The notes below the pieces were generated by a model that was not told the origin of the DNA, ran no database searches, and worked only from the letters and a program-made list of their open reading frames with translations. DNA of 64,000 nt, taken from contig NZ_JBBYXJ010000002.1 in assembly GCF_039655775.1 (NCBI RefSeq), positions 1,426,001 to 1,490,000 on the forward strand. Reading direction: 5' to 3'. Position 1 is the first letter of the stretch; every line of letters begins with the position of its first letter. Source of the stretch: Iodidimonas sp. SYSU 1G8. Its GTDB lineage: Bacteria > Pseudomonadota > Alphaproteobacteria > SMXS01. This document shows positions 30,469 to 39,772 of the stretch, piece after piece. Made by a program: the position numbers and the translations under genes.

Positions 30469-30714
30469 ATGAGCGCACTTATCGAATTTAGCTATCGCGG
30501 CTATCGGATCTCGTGCCATCGCCTGCACGCTTGGTGGTGTGTGGTAGCGGACGAGGCCTCCGGTGAGTTGCTGCCCAGCATCATCAGCGCTCATCCCAGC
30601 GAGGCTGAAACCACTGTTTCCGCCCGCGCGAAGGCGGCGGTCGATGTGCATTGCCTGCTCAATGGCGGGCAGGGAGATCCATCCCCAGGTCGGGCGGCCA
30701 AGGAAACAGCATAG
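30469..30714 (+). CDS. small hypothetical protein
   Basis: 81 residues from ATG 30469, with CAGGAGAC immediately upstream; the longer frame starting at 30313 lacks such a site. The protein begins SALIEFSYRGYRISCHRLHAWWCVVAD, a strand-rich pattern with paired Trp, then a helix. No domain is recognised. It is divergent from the BTLCP gene and ends at a hairpin shared with the next gene on the other strand. Confidence 0.55.
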   Translation: MSALIEFSYRGYRISCHRLHAWWCVVADEASGELLPSIISAHPSEAETTVSARAKAAVDVHCLLNGGQGDPSPGRAAKETA

Positions 30715-30743
30715 AAAAGTCCCGCCGGCTGGAGCCGGCGGGA
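30714..30743 (-). terminator. terminator of the small basic protein gene
   Basis: TCCCGCCGGCT and AGCCGGCGGGA (30720-30730, 30733-30743) form a perfect 11-bp inverted repeat; on the minus strand it is followed by CTTTTC. Confidence 0.7.
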
Positions 30744-30809
30744 AGTCAAGAGGGTGTTGCTATCTGACCGACTGCAACAGTTTTTCTACGGGCATCGAGG
30801 GAGACCGGT

Positions 30810-30977
30810 TCAGTCTTCCGGCGCTGGCGTCGGAGCGGGCTCGGTTTGCTGATCTTGCTCCTGCTCGCCAGTCTCCGACCGGTCGCCTTCGCGCTTTTTC
30901 AGTTTTTCCTTCTTCTTCATTTCCTTGGCGCGCGTCCGCTCGGAGCGTTGCTGGCCGTAATTGGGTCTTGCCGCCAT
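30810..30977 (-). CDS. small basic Lys/Arg-rich protein
   Basis: 55 residues from ATG 30977: MAARPNYGQQRSERTRAKE, then a Lys-rich helix (MKKKEKLKKREGD) and an acidic/Pro tail. Proteins starting xxPNYxxQKRxRExxKKxK with an E/P-rich tail are common and conserved in proteobacteria; their function is unknown. The basic helix could bind nucleic acid. It is shorter than most ORF cut-offs but has the family pattern and its own terminator. Confidence 0.7.
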   Translation of the reverse strand: MAARPNYGQQRSERTRAKEMKKKEKLKKREGDRSETGEQEQDQQTEPAPTPAPED

Positions 30978-31084
30978 TGTGTGACTCCTCAATGCGCTGC
31001 ATGCGCGTCGGCCGCGTCCGCGACCTGTTTGATCAGAAGACTGTCATAGCAGGTGCAGGGCGCCGGCGCTCGCTGATTGATCGG

Positions 31085-32485
31085 TCAGCGGCGCACGCTG
31101 GCGGGGGGAATGTCGTCGTCGGTGAGTCTGGCATAGTTCCAGTTGCCCCTGGCGTACCAGAGCAGCGTGATGCCGGCGATGATCACGTTGCTCGCCGGAT
31201 AGGCCCACCAGATGCCGGTCGCGCCCAGCGCCGTATGCTTTGACAGCAGATAGGCGAGCGGGAACATCAGCACCCATTGGGAGATCAGCGCCAGGATCAT
31301 CGTCGCCACCATGTTGCCCGTCGCCCGGAACACACCGATCAGGCAGAGCTGCAACCCCATGAAGCCCCAGGCAAGGCACTGGATCCGGACGAAGGACGTT
31401 CCGGCCTCGATCACGCCGGGATCGCCTGGGATGAAGGTGGCCACGATCATCGGCGCCAGAAAATAGGCGCCGATCCCCAGGACGGTCAGCGCTCCGAAAC
31501 CCACCGCCGCGCCGACGCGGGCGATGTGAGAGGCGCGCGCGGGATTGCGCGCGCCGATGTTCTGGCCCACCAGCACGGAAATCGCCATGGACAGGCCCAT
31601 GGCCGGTATCAGCACCACCTGGAAGATGGTGGTGCCGACGCCATACGCGGCGATGGTCTGGGTCCCGAAGCTGGCGACCAGAAAGGACAGCACCGTGACG
31701 CCCAGTGCCCGGGCCGACATCTCGATGGACGCTGGAAATCCGAGCAGGAACGCCCGCTTCATATAGGCTGGATCGGGCCGGAAATCGGCCCATGAGACGT
31801 GAATGCCGTGCCGGCCGCGGAACAGCACGACCAAGGCGAGGGCCGCCGCGAGCGCCTGCGTGACGAGCGTGGAGATGGCCGCGCCAGTCACGCCCCACGC
31901 GGGAAATGGTCCCCAGCCAAAGATCAATAGAGGGCAAAGGGCAAAGTTCAGGACGACGGTGCCGAGCACGATCAGCATGGGCAGCACGGCCTCGCCAACG
32001 CCGCGCATCACCGCCTGGAACACGGCGAAGCTGAAGCCGAACACAAGGCCAATGAACGCGATCCGCATGAAGCTGAGAGCGCCGGGATAGACCTCGGCGG
32101 TCACGCCCATCAGGCGCAGGATGCCAGGCGCCAGCATATAGCCGGCGAGGCCCAGACACAGGGAAACGAGCGCGATCATCAGCAGGGTCTGGGCCGCGAC
32201 CCGGTTGACCATGGGCTGGTTGCGCGCGCCCACGTACTGGGCGATCAAGGTCGATCCGGCGATGGAGAAACCAGCGCCCAGGGCGAACATCAGGAAGGTG
32301 AAGGGAAAGGTCACCGCTACCGCCGCCACCGCCGCGCCGCCCAGCCGGCCCACCCAGAAGGCGTCGATCAACTGGTAGGCGACCTGAAGGGCGTTGCCCA
32401 TGACGATCGGCGCCGCCAGGACCAGCAGCGACCGCAGGATGGGTCCTTCGAAAGCCGAGGCTCTCCCGGCCGCGGGCTGTATCAT
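31085..32485 (-). CDS. MATE-family efflux transporter
   Basis: 466 residues, twelve membrane helices in two pseudo-symmetric halves. MATE features: LAAPIVMGNALQVAYQLIDAFWVGRLGG near the N-terminus and QYVGARNQPMVNRVAAQTL; the second half has GLSMAISVLVGQNIGARNP. It exports drugs or organic cations in exchange for Na+ or H+. Its ATG overlaps the stop of the upstream NCS2-fusion gene (ATGA), so the two are translationally coupled. Confidence 0.94.
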   Translation of the reverse strand: MIQPAAGRASAFEGPILRSLLVLAAPIVMGNALQVAYQLIDAFWVGRLGGAAVAAVAVTFPFTFLMFALGAGFSIAGSTLIAQYVGARNQPMVNRVAAQTLLMIALVSLCLGLAGYMLAPGILRLMGVTAEVYPGALSFMRIAFIGLVFGFSFAVFQAVMRGVGEAVLPMLIVLGTVVLNFALCPLLIFGWGPFPAWGVTGAAISTLVTQALAAALALVVLFRGRHGIHVSWADFRPDPAYMKRAFLLGFPASIEMSARALGVTVLSFLVASFGTQTIAAYGVGTTIFQVVLIPAMGLSMAISVLVGQNIGARNPARASHIARVGAAVGFGALTVLGIGAYFLAPMIVATFIPGDPGVIEAGTSFVRIQCLAWGFMGLQLCLIGVFRATGNMVATMILALISQWVLMFPLAYLLSKHTALGATGIWWAYPASNVIIAGITLLWYARGNWNYARLTDDDIPPASVRR

Positions 32486-34248
32486 GTGTCTCCCGGGGTG
32501 CCTTGCGGATGGCTGAGCGCACTGTCCATTCGGATCAGCAGATAATCCGTGGTCTGGAACTGCACATGCTTTACGTCCTTGGCCAGGCCCCGGATCAGAC
32601 GCAGGGACAACTGGTCATCGATATCGTCGTCGAAATTGGCCGGCGGCATGTCGGCGATCACCTGCTCGATATTGTCCGCCAGCCGCCCGGCCACGAACTC
32701 CAGTTCCGCTTCGCCATCGATATGGCGCATGACGAGCCGCAGTTTCTGTTCGGGCTGCCTGTCGCGCGTCCGCTCCGCCTGCTCGAGGAAGAACAGCAGC
32801 GCTTCCTCGACGACCAGCATCAGCCGGTTCTCGGCCTGCTGGTCCCACCCCAGACGGGCCGCGAAGCGTTTCACCGTCTGGCGGATCGGCCCGAGCGATT
32901 CCGGTTTCAACGGCACGTCGAGCCGGTCGCGGCTGCGGTGGCGCAGCGAGAGCATCGCCGTCAGCAGCATGGCGGTGAGGCCGCCGGCGGTCGTCGCGTT
33001 GCCCAGGAACACCTGCATCCACTGGGGCAGCAACTCGTTATAGAACCGGCCTTCCTGGAAACCGACGCCGACCCAGAACGACAGGCAGACGACGAGGCCG
33101 ATCTCGTAGCCCATGCCTTCCTCGTTCAGCAACCGGATGCCATGACCGAACAACAGGACCAGCAGCAGCAGGATGTACGCGCCGGCGACCGGGCTGGGAA
33201 TAGCGTTCAGCAGGGCGGCGATCTTGGGCGAGAACGCGAGCAGGATCAGAAGCGCGCCGCCCCACAGGCCCACGCGCCGCGCCGCCACACCCGTCAGTTC
33301 GGTGACCGCCACGCTGGTTGAATAGACCGTGTTGGGAACCGTGCCCGCGAGGCCGGAGACCATGTTGCCCATGCCATCGGCGTAGATCGCACCTTGGACG
33401 ACGCGGAAGTCGATCGGCCGCTGCTTACGGTGCGCGATACGCTGGACGGCGACCGCATCGCCATAGGTCTCGATGGCGCCGACCAGCGTGACCAGGGTAA
33501 AGGCGGGAATCAGCGCCCAAAACGAGGCGTTGAAGGAGAGATCGAAGCCTGGCCACGCCCATTCCGGCAGGCCGATCCAGGCGGCCGACCAGACCGGGGA
33601 CAGGTCCATCAGGCCGATGGACAGCGCCACGATGCAGCCTGTCAGCACGCCGATCAGCGGCGCCCAGAGACGGAACACGCCCCGGTCGAACAGTGAGATC
33701 AGCACGATCGGCACGAGAGTGGACGCTATGACCCAAGGAACCAGCGAGGTGCTTTCATATCCGGCAGGCAAGGTGCGCATCTGCCGCCACACGATGGGCG
33801 CGACGCTGACAGCGATCAGCATCACCACGATGCCACCGACAGCCGGGGTCAGGATGCGGCGCAGCGCGCCCAGATTGGCGGCGAAGGCGAACTGGGCGAA
33901 CGACGAGATGACGATCAGGGTCATCATCATGGCCAGCCCGCCATCCGTGATCGCCTGGACGCACAGGGCGATATAGGCGGAATTGGAGCCCATGAAGAGC
34001 ACGTAGCCCGATCCGAACCGGCCGATCGGCTTGGCTTGCAGCAGGGTGATCAGCCCGGATACCGCGAGGGCGAAGCACAGCATCCAGGCCGTGTCGGCGG
34101 GGCTCAGACCGGCCGAGCGGGCGACGACGATGGGCGACAGCACGATGGCCGTCAGGATGAGGGCGACGATCTGTCCGCCCATGGCGATGGACAGGAGATG
34201 GGAGGGTTTGTCGTCCGGCTCGTAGCGGACCATGGTGTTGGCGCTCAT
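32482..34248 (-). CDS. NCS2 xanthine/uracil-type permease fused to an ATPase-like domain
   Basis: 588 residues. Residues about 20-440 form the NCS2 transporter, with SGYVLFMGSNSAYIA, the TM8-10 core region LVTLVGAIETYGDAVAVQR and GTVPNTVYSTSVAVTELTGVAARRVG (core NTVYSTSVAVTELTGVAARR). Residues about 455-575 resemble an RsbW/GHKL ATPase: LGWDQQAENRLMLVVEEALLFFLEQ sits where the N-box would be but lacks its Asn, and LSLRLIRGLAKDV matches the lid/G2 helix. Fusion of a permease to a kinase-like fold is unusual. It is co-translated with the MATE gene. Confidence 0.85.
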   Translation of the reverse strand: MSANTMVRYEPDDKPSHLLSIAMGGQIVALILTAIVLSPIVVARSAGLSPADTAWMLCFALAVSGLITLLQAKPIGRFGSGYVLFMGSNSAYIALCVQAITDGGLAMMMTLIVISSFAQFAFAANLGALRRILTPAVGGIVVMLIAVSVAPIVWRQMRTLPAGYESTSLVPWVIASTLVPIVLISLFDRGVFRLWAPLIGVLTGCIVALSIGLMDLSPVWSAAWIGLPEWAWPGFDLSFNASFWALIPAFTLVTLVGAIETYGDAVAVQRIAHRKQRPIDFRVVQGAIYADGMGNMVSGLAGTVPNTVYSTSVAVTELTGVAARRVGLWGGALLILLAFSPKIAALLNAIPSPVAGAYILLLLVLLFGHGIRLLNEEGMGYEIGLVVCLSFWVGVGFQEGRFYNELLPQWMQVFLGNATTAGGLTAMLLTAMLSLRHRSRDRLDVPLKPESLGPIRQTVKRFAARLGWDQQAENRLMLVVEEALLFFLEQAERTRDRQPEQKLRLVMRHIDGEAELEFVAGRLADNIEQVIADMPPANFDDDIDDQLSLRLIRGLAKDVKHVQFQTTDYLLIRMDSALSHPQGTPGDT

Positions 34249-34384
34249 GTCGTGATCCCGTGAAAAAATGACTTACGCACGCGGAGATCGGCTCCGCGCG
34301 CGTCCTTCCATCAGGGCACGCCGCGGCAGCGCGCCGATCCGGAAAGCGCGATGGTTATTCCTCGTCTTGCACTGATCGGACCCG

Positions 34385-35458
34385 CTAGGCCGCCCGGCGC
34401 CAGCCTCGCACCTCCGGAAGCACCTTTTCCGCGAACAGACGCATGCTGCGTTCCGCATTCTCGGTGCTCATGCCGCCATAGCTGACCTGGACCGTCAGAT
34501 CGAAATCGCCGATCGCCTTCTGACGCTTCTCCAGCTTGTCGAGGATCTGCTGCGGCGTGCCCCAGGTGTTGATGTCGACGAAGCCGTTGGCGGCGTCGGC
34601 GAGGCCGGTGTCGCGCAGGATTTCCGCGTTGGTGGCGTAGTCGCCATAGCCTTTCATGTTCTTGAAGTGATCGCCGGCCATGTCGTAGTGCTCCATGACC
34701 GTCAGGTAGTAATTGGCCATGTGCTCGCGCGCCAGTTCCTCGGCCCGCTCGCCGCTCTCGTCGCAGCACATGAAATCGACGCAGACCGGCGGCGGCGCGG
34801 CCTTGCCGTGCTCGGAGCGAAACAGGTCGCGATAGCCCTGGATGTGTCCGGCCATCTGCTCCCAGGGTTTCTGAGCGAAGCTCATCATCTGCGCGCCCAG
34901 CCGCGCCACGACCGGCACGGAGTCCGACGACATGGCAACGGCGTAGAACCGGTCCTTGAAGCTGGCGTAGGGACGGGGGCGCACTTCAGTGCGCTTGTAC
35001 GGGTAGTATTTACCGTTGCCCTCGACGATGCCGGTCTCGAGCCCGCGCATGATCAGTTCGGCGGCCTCGTCGAAGCGGTCGCGGGCTTCGTTCATGTCGA
35101 CGCCGAACAGTTCGTACTCTCGCTTCGCGAGGCCCCGGCCGATGCCGAACAGGGCGCGGCCCTGGCACATGTGATCGAGCAGGATCATCTTTTCGACGAC
35201 GCGCAGCGGGTTGTTCCACGGCAGGATCACCGCGCCGGTGATCAGCTTGATCCGCTTTGTGCGGCCGGCCATGTAGGCCAGGAACTGCATGTTGTCGGGC
35301 GACATGGCATAGTTGAAGAAGTGATGCTCCACGCCTCCCAGCGTGTCGAAGCCCAGCGGCTCGGCCAGATCGGCCAGATGGAAATCGCGCGCATAGGCTT
35401 CCGCGTCGGTCGACCCGTCCCGGAAATTCTGGAAAACCATCAACAAACCGACCTGCAT
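34385..35458 (-). CDS. LLM-class flavin-dependent oxidoreductase
   Basis: 357 residues from ATG 35458; the longer frame overlaps the divergent gene. It is a luciferase-like TIM barrel: LADLAEPLGFDTLGGVEHHFFNY near the N-terminus, LITGAVILPWNNPLRVVEKMILLDHMCQGRALFGIGRGL (core NPLRVVEKMILLDHM). Such enzymes use FMNH2 or F420 to oxidise hydrocarbon or sulfur compounds. It is divergent from a second LLM gene across 75 bases; the two may share a substrate or regulator. Confidence 0.9.
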   Translation of the reverse strand: MQVGLLMVFQNFRDGSTDAEAYARDFHLADLAEPLGFDTLGGVEHHFFNYAMSPDNMQFLAYMAGRTKRIKLITGAVILPWNNPLRVVEKMILLDHMCQGRALFGIGRGLAKREYELFGVDMNEARDRFDEAAELIMRGLETGIVEGNGKYYPYKRTEVRPRPYASFKDRFYAVAMSSDSVPVVARLGAQMMSFAQKPWEQMAGHIQGYRDLFRSEHGKAAPPPVCVDFMCCDESGERAEELAREHMANYYLTVMEHYDMAGDHFKNMKGYGDYATNAEILRDTGLADAANGFVDINTWGTPQQILDKLEKRQKAIGDFDLTVQVSYGGMSTENAERSMRLFAEKVLPEVRGWRRAA

Positions 35459-35533
35459 GATTCTTCTCCCCGTGTTCGTTCCCCGCGATATGATCCACCT
35501 GTCAGGTATGGATGTCCAGCGGAGGGGAACGCG

Positions 35534-36544
35534 ATGGGACGGTCGGTGAACTTCGGGCTGTGGTACGACTTTCGCAATCCCGCGCCCTGGTCGATGCCCG
35601 CCGAGCGCTTCCACGCCCAGGCGCTCGACCAGATCGCCGCCGCCGAGGGTCTGGGCTTCGACAGCGTCTGGCTGACCGAGCACCATTTCACCGACGACGG
35701 CTACACGCCGTCGCCGCTGGTGATCGCCGCCGCCATCGGCGCGCGCACCACGCGCATGCGCATCGGCACCAATCTAATGATCCTGCCGCTGCAGGATCCG
35801 CTGCGCATCGCCGAGGACGCGGCGACCGTCTCGCTGCTGACCGGCGGACGCTTCGACCTCGGCGTGGGCGGCGGTTACCGCCAGTTGGAATTCGACCAGT
35901 TCGGCCGTGACCTGCGGCACCGGCCCAGCCTGATGGAGGAAGCGGTTGCTATTATCCGCGCGGCGTGGAGCGGCGAGCCGGTGGACTTTCACGGCAAGCG
36001 CTTCGACGTCGCGGGCCTGCGGGTGACGCCGGTGCCCGAGCATCCGCCGCGTCTGCTCCTCGGCGGGCTCAGCGCGCCGGCCATGGCGCGGGCCGCCGCC
36101 ATCGGCGATGGCTTCCTCTCGACCGGCGGGATCGGGCACGACGTCTATACGGATGCCTTGCGCGCGCAGGGCAAGCGGCCGGAGGATGGCGCGATCTATG
36201 CGGGGCACTGGGGCATCATCAGCGACGATCCGGAGCGCGAGGCGGCCAGGGTAGGCCCGCATGTGCTCTATCAGGCGAACACCTATATCCGATGGGGCGC
36301 GTTCGGCCCGCCCGAGACCACCCCGGAATTTCTGGATGCGCCCGCCGCCATCGCCGGCGGGCTCTATGAATTGTGGGATGTGGAAACGGCGGTCCGCGAG
36401 CTTGGCGCGCTGCTCAAGGCCTGGCCGCAGATCAAGGACATCCATTTCTGGGCCAAGTTCCCCGGTGAACGCTTCGAGGACGGCTGGAAGCGGATCGAGT
36501 TGCTGGCGAACCGGGTGTTGCCGGCTCTCAGGGCAACCCTCTGA
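35534..36544 (+). CDS. LLM-class flavin-dependent oxidoreductase
   Basis: 336 residues from ATG 35534, preceded by GGAGGGGAACGCG; the track's longer frame runs through the divergent gene. The barrel has IAAAEGLGFDSVWLTEHHFTDDGY, IGTNLMILPLQDPLRIAEDAA and FDLGVGGGYRQLEFDQFG, typical of the luciferase family. It pairs with the divergent LLM gene. Its stop directly abuts the stop of the convergent diguanylate cyclase gene (TGA|TCA). Confidence 0.92.
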   Translation: MGRSVNFGLWYDFRNPAPWSMPAERFHAQALDQIAAAEGLGFDSVWLTEHHFTDDGYTPSPLVIAAAIGARTTRMRIGTNLMILPLQDPLRIAEDAATVSLLTGGRFDLGVGGGYRQLEFDQFGRDLRHRPSLMEEAVAIIRAAWSGEPVDFHGKRFDVAGLRVTPVPEHPPRLLLGGLSAPAMARAAAIGDGFLSTGGIGHDVYTDALRAQGKRPEDGAIYAGHWGIISDDPEREAARVGPHVLYQANTYIRWGAFGPPETTPEFLDAPAAIAGGLYELWDVETAVRELGALLKAWPQIKDIHFWAKFPGERFEDGWKRIELLANRVLPALRATL

Positions 36545-37708
36545 TCAGGCGCGCGCCGAGACGACGACCTGGTCGCGGCCATTGGCCTTGGCCGCGTACA
36601 GCGCCTTGTCGGCGCGATTGACCAGCGCATCCCAATCCACATTCTCGGAAGGATAGGCCTCGGCCAGTCCAATGCTGATGCTGAGGGCGCGCTCGAATTC
36701 CCCGGGCAGGATCATGGTGGCGACGGCGCGCAAAAGCCGCTCGCTCAGCGCCTGGGCGTCGGCGACCGACGTATCGGGACAGACGACGCAGAACTCTTCG
36801 CCGCCATGGCGGCCGAGTGTGTCAGTCCCGCGGCATGTACCAGCCAGCGCTTCGGCGATCAACACCAGGGCGCGGTCGCCGGCTTCGTGACCAAGCGTAT
36901 CGTTGACCGACTTGAAATGATCGATGTCGATCAGCAGCAGGGTCACGGGGGTTCCGCGCGACGCGCATGCCGCGAGCGCCTTCTTTCCTGCCTCGGTCAG
37001 CGCCCGCCGGTTATACAGCCTGGTGAGTTCGTCATGATTGGCGAGGTAATCCTTCTCGTCGATGGTCCGTTCGAAATACATCAGCAACATGCCCACCGAA
37101 CTCAGCAGCCCGCCCGCCATGGGCAACAGGTACAGCATGGCGACATTCAGCGTGCTGTCGGTCAGTGGCGTCATCTGCCGCCCGGTGGCCAGCAGGATGC
37201 TCGCCCTGATGATGACCGGAGCCAGCGTGATCGCATAGGCAAAGACCACGAGACGCCGGGCGATGGTCATCGGTTTGCCGTCGCCGCGCACGATTTCGAA
37301 CATGATCAGGCTGACCGCCACCGTGACGGCCACAGCAAAGCTGATGATACGCCAGACGGCTTGATCGCTGGCCATGAACAGGGCCGCGACGAAGAGGGCG
37401 TGGCCCCACGCCAGCGCCCAGCCGGACAGTTTCGGCTCACGGTCGAAGAAAACGCGGGTGCCCTGCCACATCCAGATCAGGCCCGCGACGATGGCGCTGG
37501 TGCCAAGCCAGATCGCCGCCAGGCTCAAGCCGGTCGCGATGAAGGGAAAGGGAAGGATGACGCCGATCGCCACCAGGGCGCTGGCGATGGACCAATAGCG
37601 GGTGCAGGGGTCACGGCGGGCGGCGAGGTACAGCCCGAACATGAACAGCGCGACGGCGGCTTGAGTGAGCGCAAAGGCCACGCTGCCCGTCAGTGCCTGA
37701 AATTCCAC
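36545..37708 (-). CDS. membrane diguanylate cyclase (GGDEF)
   Basis: 387 residues. Seven or so membrane helices fill residues about 10-215, with MFGLYLAARRDPCTRYWSIASALVAIG. A GGDEF domain follows (about 230-385), with the active-site loop RHGGEEFCVVCPD (GGEEF, a functional variant) and DIDHFKSVNDTLGHEAGDRALV. The RxxD inhibitory site is not obvious before the loop. It makes c-di-GMP, so it may influence surface-attachment genes such as the locus at 49-53 kb. Confidence 0.93.
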   Translation of the reverse strand: MEFQALTGSVAFALTQAAVALFMFGLYLAARRDPCTRYWSIASALVAIGVILPFPFIATGLSLAAIWLGTSAIVAGLIWMWQGTRVFFDREPKLSGWALAWGHALFVAALFMASDQAVWRIISFAVAVTVAVSLIMFEIVRGDGKPMTIARRLVVFAYAITLAPVIIRASILLATGRQMTPLTDSTLNVAMLYLLPMAGGLLSSVGMLLMYFERTIDEKDYLANHDELTRLYNRRALTEAGKKALAACASRGTPVTLLLIDIDHFKSVNDTLGHEAGDRALVLIAEALAGTCRGTDTLGRHGGEEFCVVCPDTSVADAQALSERLLRAVATMILPGEFERALSISIGLAEAYPSENVDWDALVNRADKALYAAKANGRDQVVVSARA

Positions 37709-37818
37709 CTTGTCCCCTCCGCCTCGTGCAGAGCATACAGGCCGCCACCAATGCGCTCAACGATCATCCCTGACGGCCCCGTAAGGATGAGGCTCTTCAC
37801 GCCCGGCGGGGAATGCTT

Positions 37819-38940
37819 ATGATCCGCGCGCCTGTGGCGGAGTTTGCGATGAAGCAATGGTTGCTCGCCCTTATACCCCATCAGCCGCCGGCCTCGTTCG
37901 CCGAGCGGGCGCGTGCCGCTGTCGGGGCATTGTTCGGCCTTGCGCTCGCTTCGGTGGTGACTCTGCTTGTCGCCGGTCGGACGGACGGCATGGCGCTCCT
38001 GATCGCGCCCATGGGCGCCTCGGCGGTCCTGCTTTTCGCCGTACCGGCCAGCCCGCTGGCACAGCCCTGGTCCATGTTGGGGGGCAATGCGGTGTCGGCG
38101 ATCATGGGGGTCAGCTGCGCGCTGCTGATCGCCGACCCCCTGTGGGCGGCGCCGGCCGCCGTCGCGGCCGCCATCGCGGCCATGTCGCTCCTGCGCTGCA
38201 TGCATCCACCGGGCGGAGCGGTCGCGCTGACGGCGGTGATCGGCGGTCCGGGCATCCTGGCGGCCGGCTATGGGTTCGTCCTGAACCCGGTCCTGCTCAA
38301 TTCCGCCCTGCTGCTCGGGGCCGCGCTGGCCTACAACAACCTGACCCGCCGGCCGTATCCTCACGTGACGCCGGTACCGGCCGCGCACCGGACCGGCGAT
38401 CCGCCGGCCCAGGACAGGGTCGGCTACACGCCGGCGGATATCGACGAGGCCCTGAAACACTTCGGACAGCTGCTCGACGTCGATCGGGATGATCTGGACG
38501 CCCTGTTTCGGGAGGTGGAGGCGCAGGCGCACCGGCGTCTGCACGGCGAGATTGCCTGTTCAGCGATCATGTCGCGCGACGTGGTGACGGTCTCGCCCGA
38601 CAGCACCACCGCCCTGGCGCTGGCGCTGCTCCGGGCGCATGCCCTGAACGTCCTGCCCGTTGTGGATGCCGAAGGCCGGCTCGTCGGGCGTATCGGCTAC
38701 GCCGAACTGGCGGAGTCCACGGGCGATGTCCTGCACGCCATGAGCCACCACATCGAACGGACGGCGCCGGAGACGGCGATCGACCGTCTGCTGCCCCTGC
38801 TGTCGCGCGGCCATGTCCACGAGGTCATGATCGAGGATGGCACCGGACGGCTTGTCGGCGTGGTCACGCAGACCGATCTCCTCGCCGCGCTTTATCGCTC
38901 CCATGTGGTCGAGGCCGTCGCGGGCAGCACGCGGCGCTGA
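37819..38940 (+). CDS. HPP-family membrane protein with CBS pair
   Basis: About 373 residues; ATG 37819 has GGGGA 6 bases upstream (37813 is two codons earlier). The N-terminal half (about 15-170) has four or five membrane helices and the name-giving motif RCMHPPGGAVALTAV. The C-terminal half (about 240-370) has two CBS domains (CSAIMSRDVVTVSPDSTTAL, LLSRGHVHEVMIEDGTG), which usually sense adenylates. HPP proteins have been linked to nitrite transport in plants and cyanobacteria; here the role is unknown. Confidence 0.88.
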   Translation: MIRAPVAEFAMKQWLLALIPHQPPASFAERARAAVGALFGLALASVVTLLVAGRTDGMALLIAPMGASAVLLFAVPASPLAQPWSMLGGNAVSAIMGVSCALLIADPLWAAPAAVAAAIAAMSLLRCMHPPGGAVALTAVIGGPGILAAGYGFVLNPVLLNSALLLGAALAYNNLTRRPYPHVTPVPAAHRTGDPPAQDRVGYTPADIDEALKHFGQLLDVDRDDLDALFREVEAQAHRRLHGEIACSAIMSRDVVTVSPDSTTALALALLRAHALNVLPVVDAEGRLVGRIGYAELAESTGDVLHAMSHHIERTAPETAIDRLLPLLSRGHVHEVMIEDGTGRLVGVVTQTDLLAALYRSHVVEAVAGSTRR

Positions 38941-38983
38941 CGCTGGACATTGAATTCGGTCGGGATCGGTGCGAATTGTAGGC

Positions 38984-39688
38984 ATGATCAATATCATGGC
39001 CAAACTGCGCCGGATCCTGCCCGGTGAACTCGGTGAACTTTCGGTGCTGGCCGGCATCTCGCTCGTCGCTGGTTCCCTGCTGGGCGTGATGCTGCTGACG
39101 GACGAGGTGCTGGAAGGTGAAACTCACGCCTTCGACCGTGCTGTGCTGCTCGCCTTGCGTGAACCGGACAACGTGGCCCTCCCCATCGGCCCGGACTGGC
39201 TCGCCAGCGTGGTGCGGGATCTCACCAGCCTGGGCAGTACCGCGGTTCTGAGCCTGATCGTCGCGGCAGCGGCGCTTTACCTGCTGCTGGACGGAAAGCG
39301 CCTGTCGGCTGCCCTTGTGTTGGTCTCGACCCTCGGCGGGTGGGCGATGGGCAATGGCCTGAAGCTTCTCATGGGGCGCGAGCGGCCCGACGTGGTGCCC
39401 CATCTCATGCATGAGATCACCTTGAGCTATCCGAGCGGCCATGCGCTCATGTCCGCCGTGATCTATTTGACCTTGGGCGCCTTGCTGGCCCGCGCCGAAC
39501 GGCGGCCGGCCTTCAAGGTCTACCTGTTCGGCGTAGCCGTATTCGTGGCCTTCATCGTCGGGCTGACGCGCCTTTATCTCGGCGTGCATTGGCCTACCGA
39601 CGTGCTCGCGGGATGGGGGTTGGGCGCTGCCTGGGCCATGGGCTGTTTGTTGGTCGCCGGGTGGTTGGAGCGCCGCTGGCGGCGCTGA
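38984..39688 (+). CDS. PAP2-family membrane phosphatase
   Basis: 234 residues from ATG 38984 (a GTG at 38969 would add 5). About six helices. The three PAP2 signatures are KLLMGRERP, YPSGHALMSA and the final RLYLGVHWPTDVLAGW, giving the conserved Arg and two catalytic His. Substrates could be undecaprenyl pyrophosphate or phosphatidic acid. It follows the HPP-CBS gene by 43 bases on the same strand. Confidence 0.92.
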   Translation: MINIMAKLRRILPGELGELSVLAGISLVAGSLLGVMLLTDEVLEGETHAFDRAVLLALREPDNVALPIGPDWLASVVRDLTSLGSTAVLSLIVAAAALYLLLDGKRLSAALVLVSTLGGWAMGNGLKLLMGRERPDVVPHLMHEITLSYPSGHALMSAVIYLTLGALLARAERRPAFKVYLFGVAVFVAFIVGLTRLYLGVHWPTDVLAGWGLGAAWAMGCLLVAGWLERRWRR

Positions 39689-39695
39689 GTTTTCC

Positions 39696-39720
39696 GGAAC
39701 AAATCGAACCTGGGTTGGTT
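39696..39720 (+). promoter_or_regulatory. EcfG-type (general stress) promoter
   Basis: GGAAC (39696-39700), 16 bases, GGTT (39717-39720); one change from GGAAC-N16-CGTT. It lies 52 bases before the start of the disordered repeat protein. Confidence 0.5.
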
Positions 39721-39772
39721 GGAAGCAATGACGGGGTCGTTGATTTTCGATCAACCAGGAAAGGAAGACTCA

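Noticed and set aside
34667-35533. A long 5' extension of the plus-strand LLM gene
   Set aside because: It overlaps the divergent LLM gene over its whole length, and ATG 35534 has a good ribosome site.
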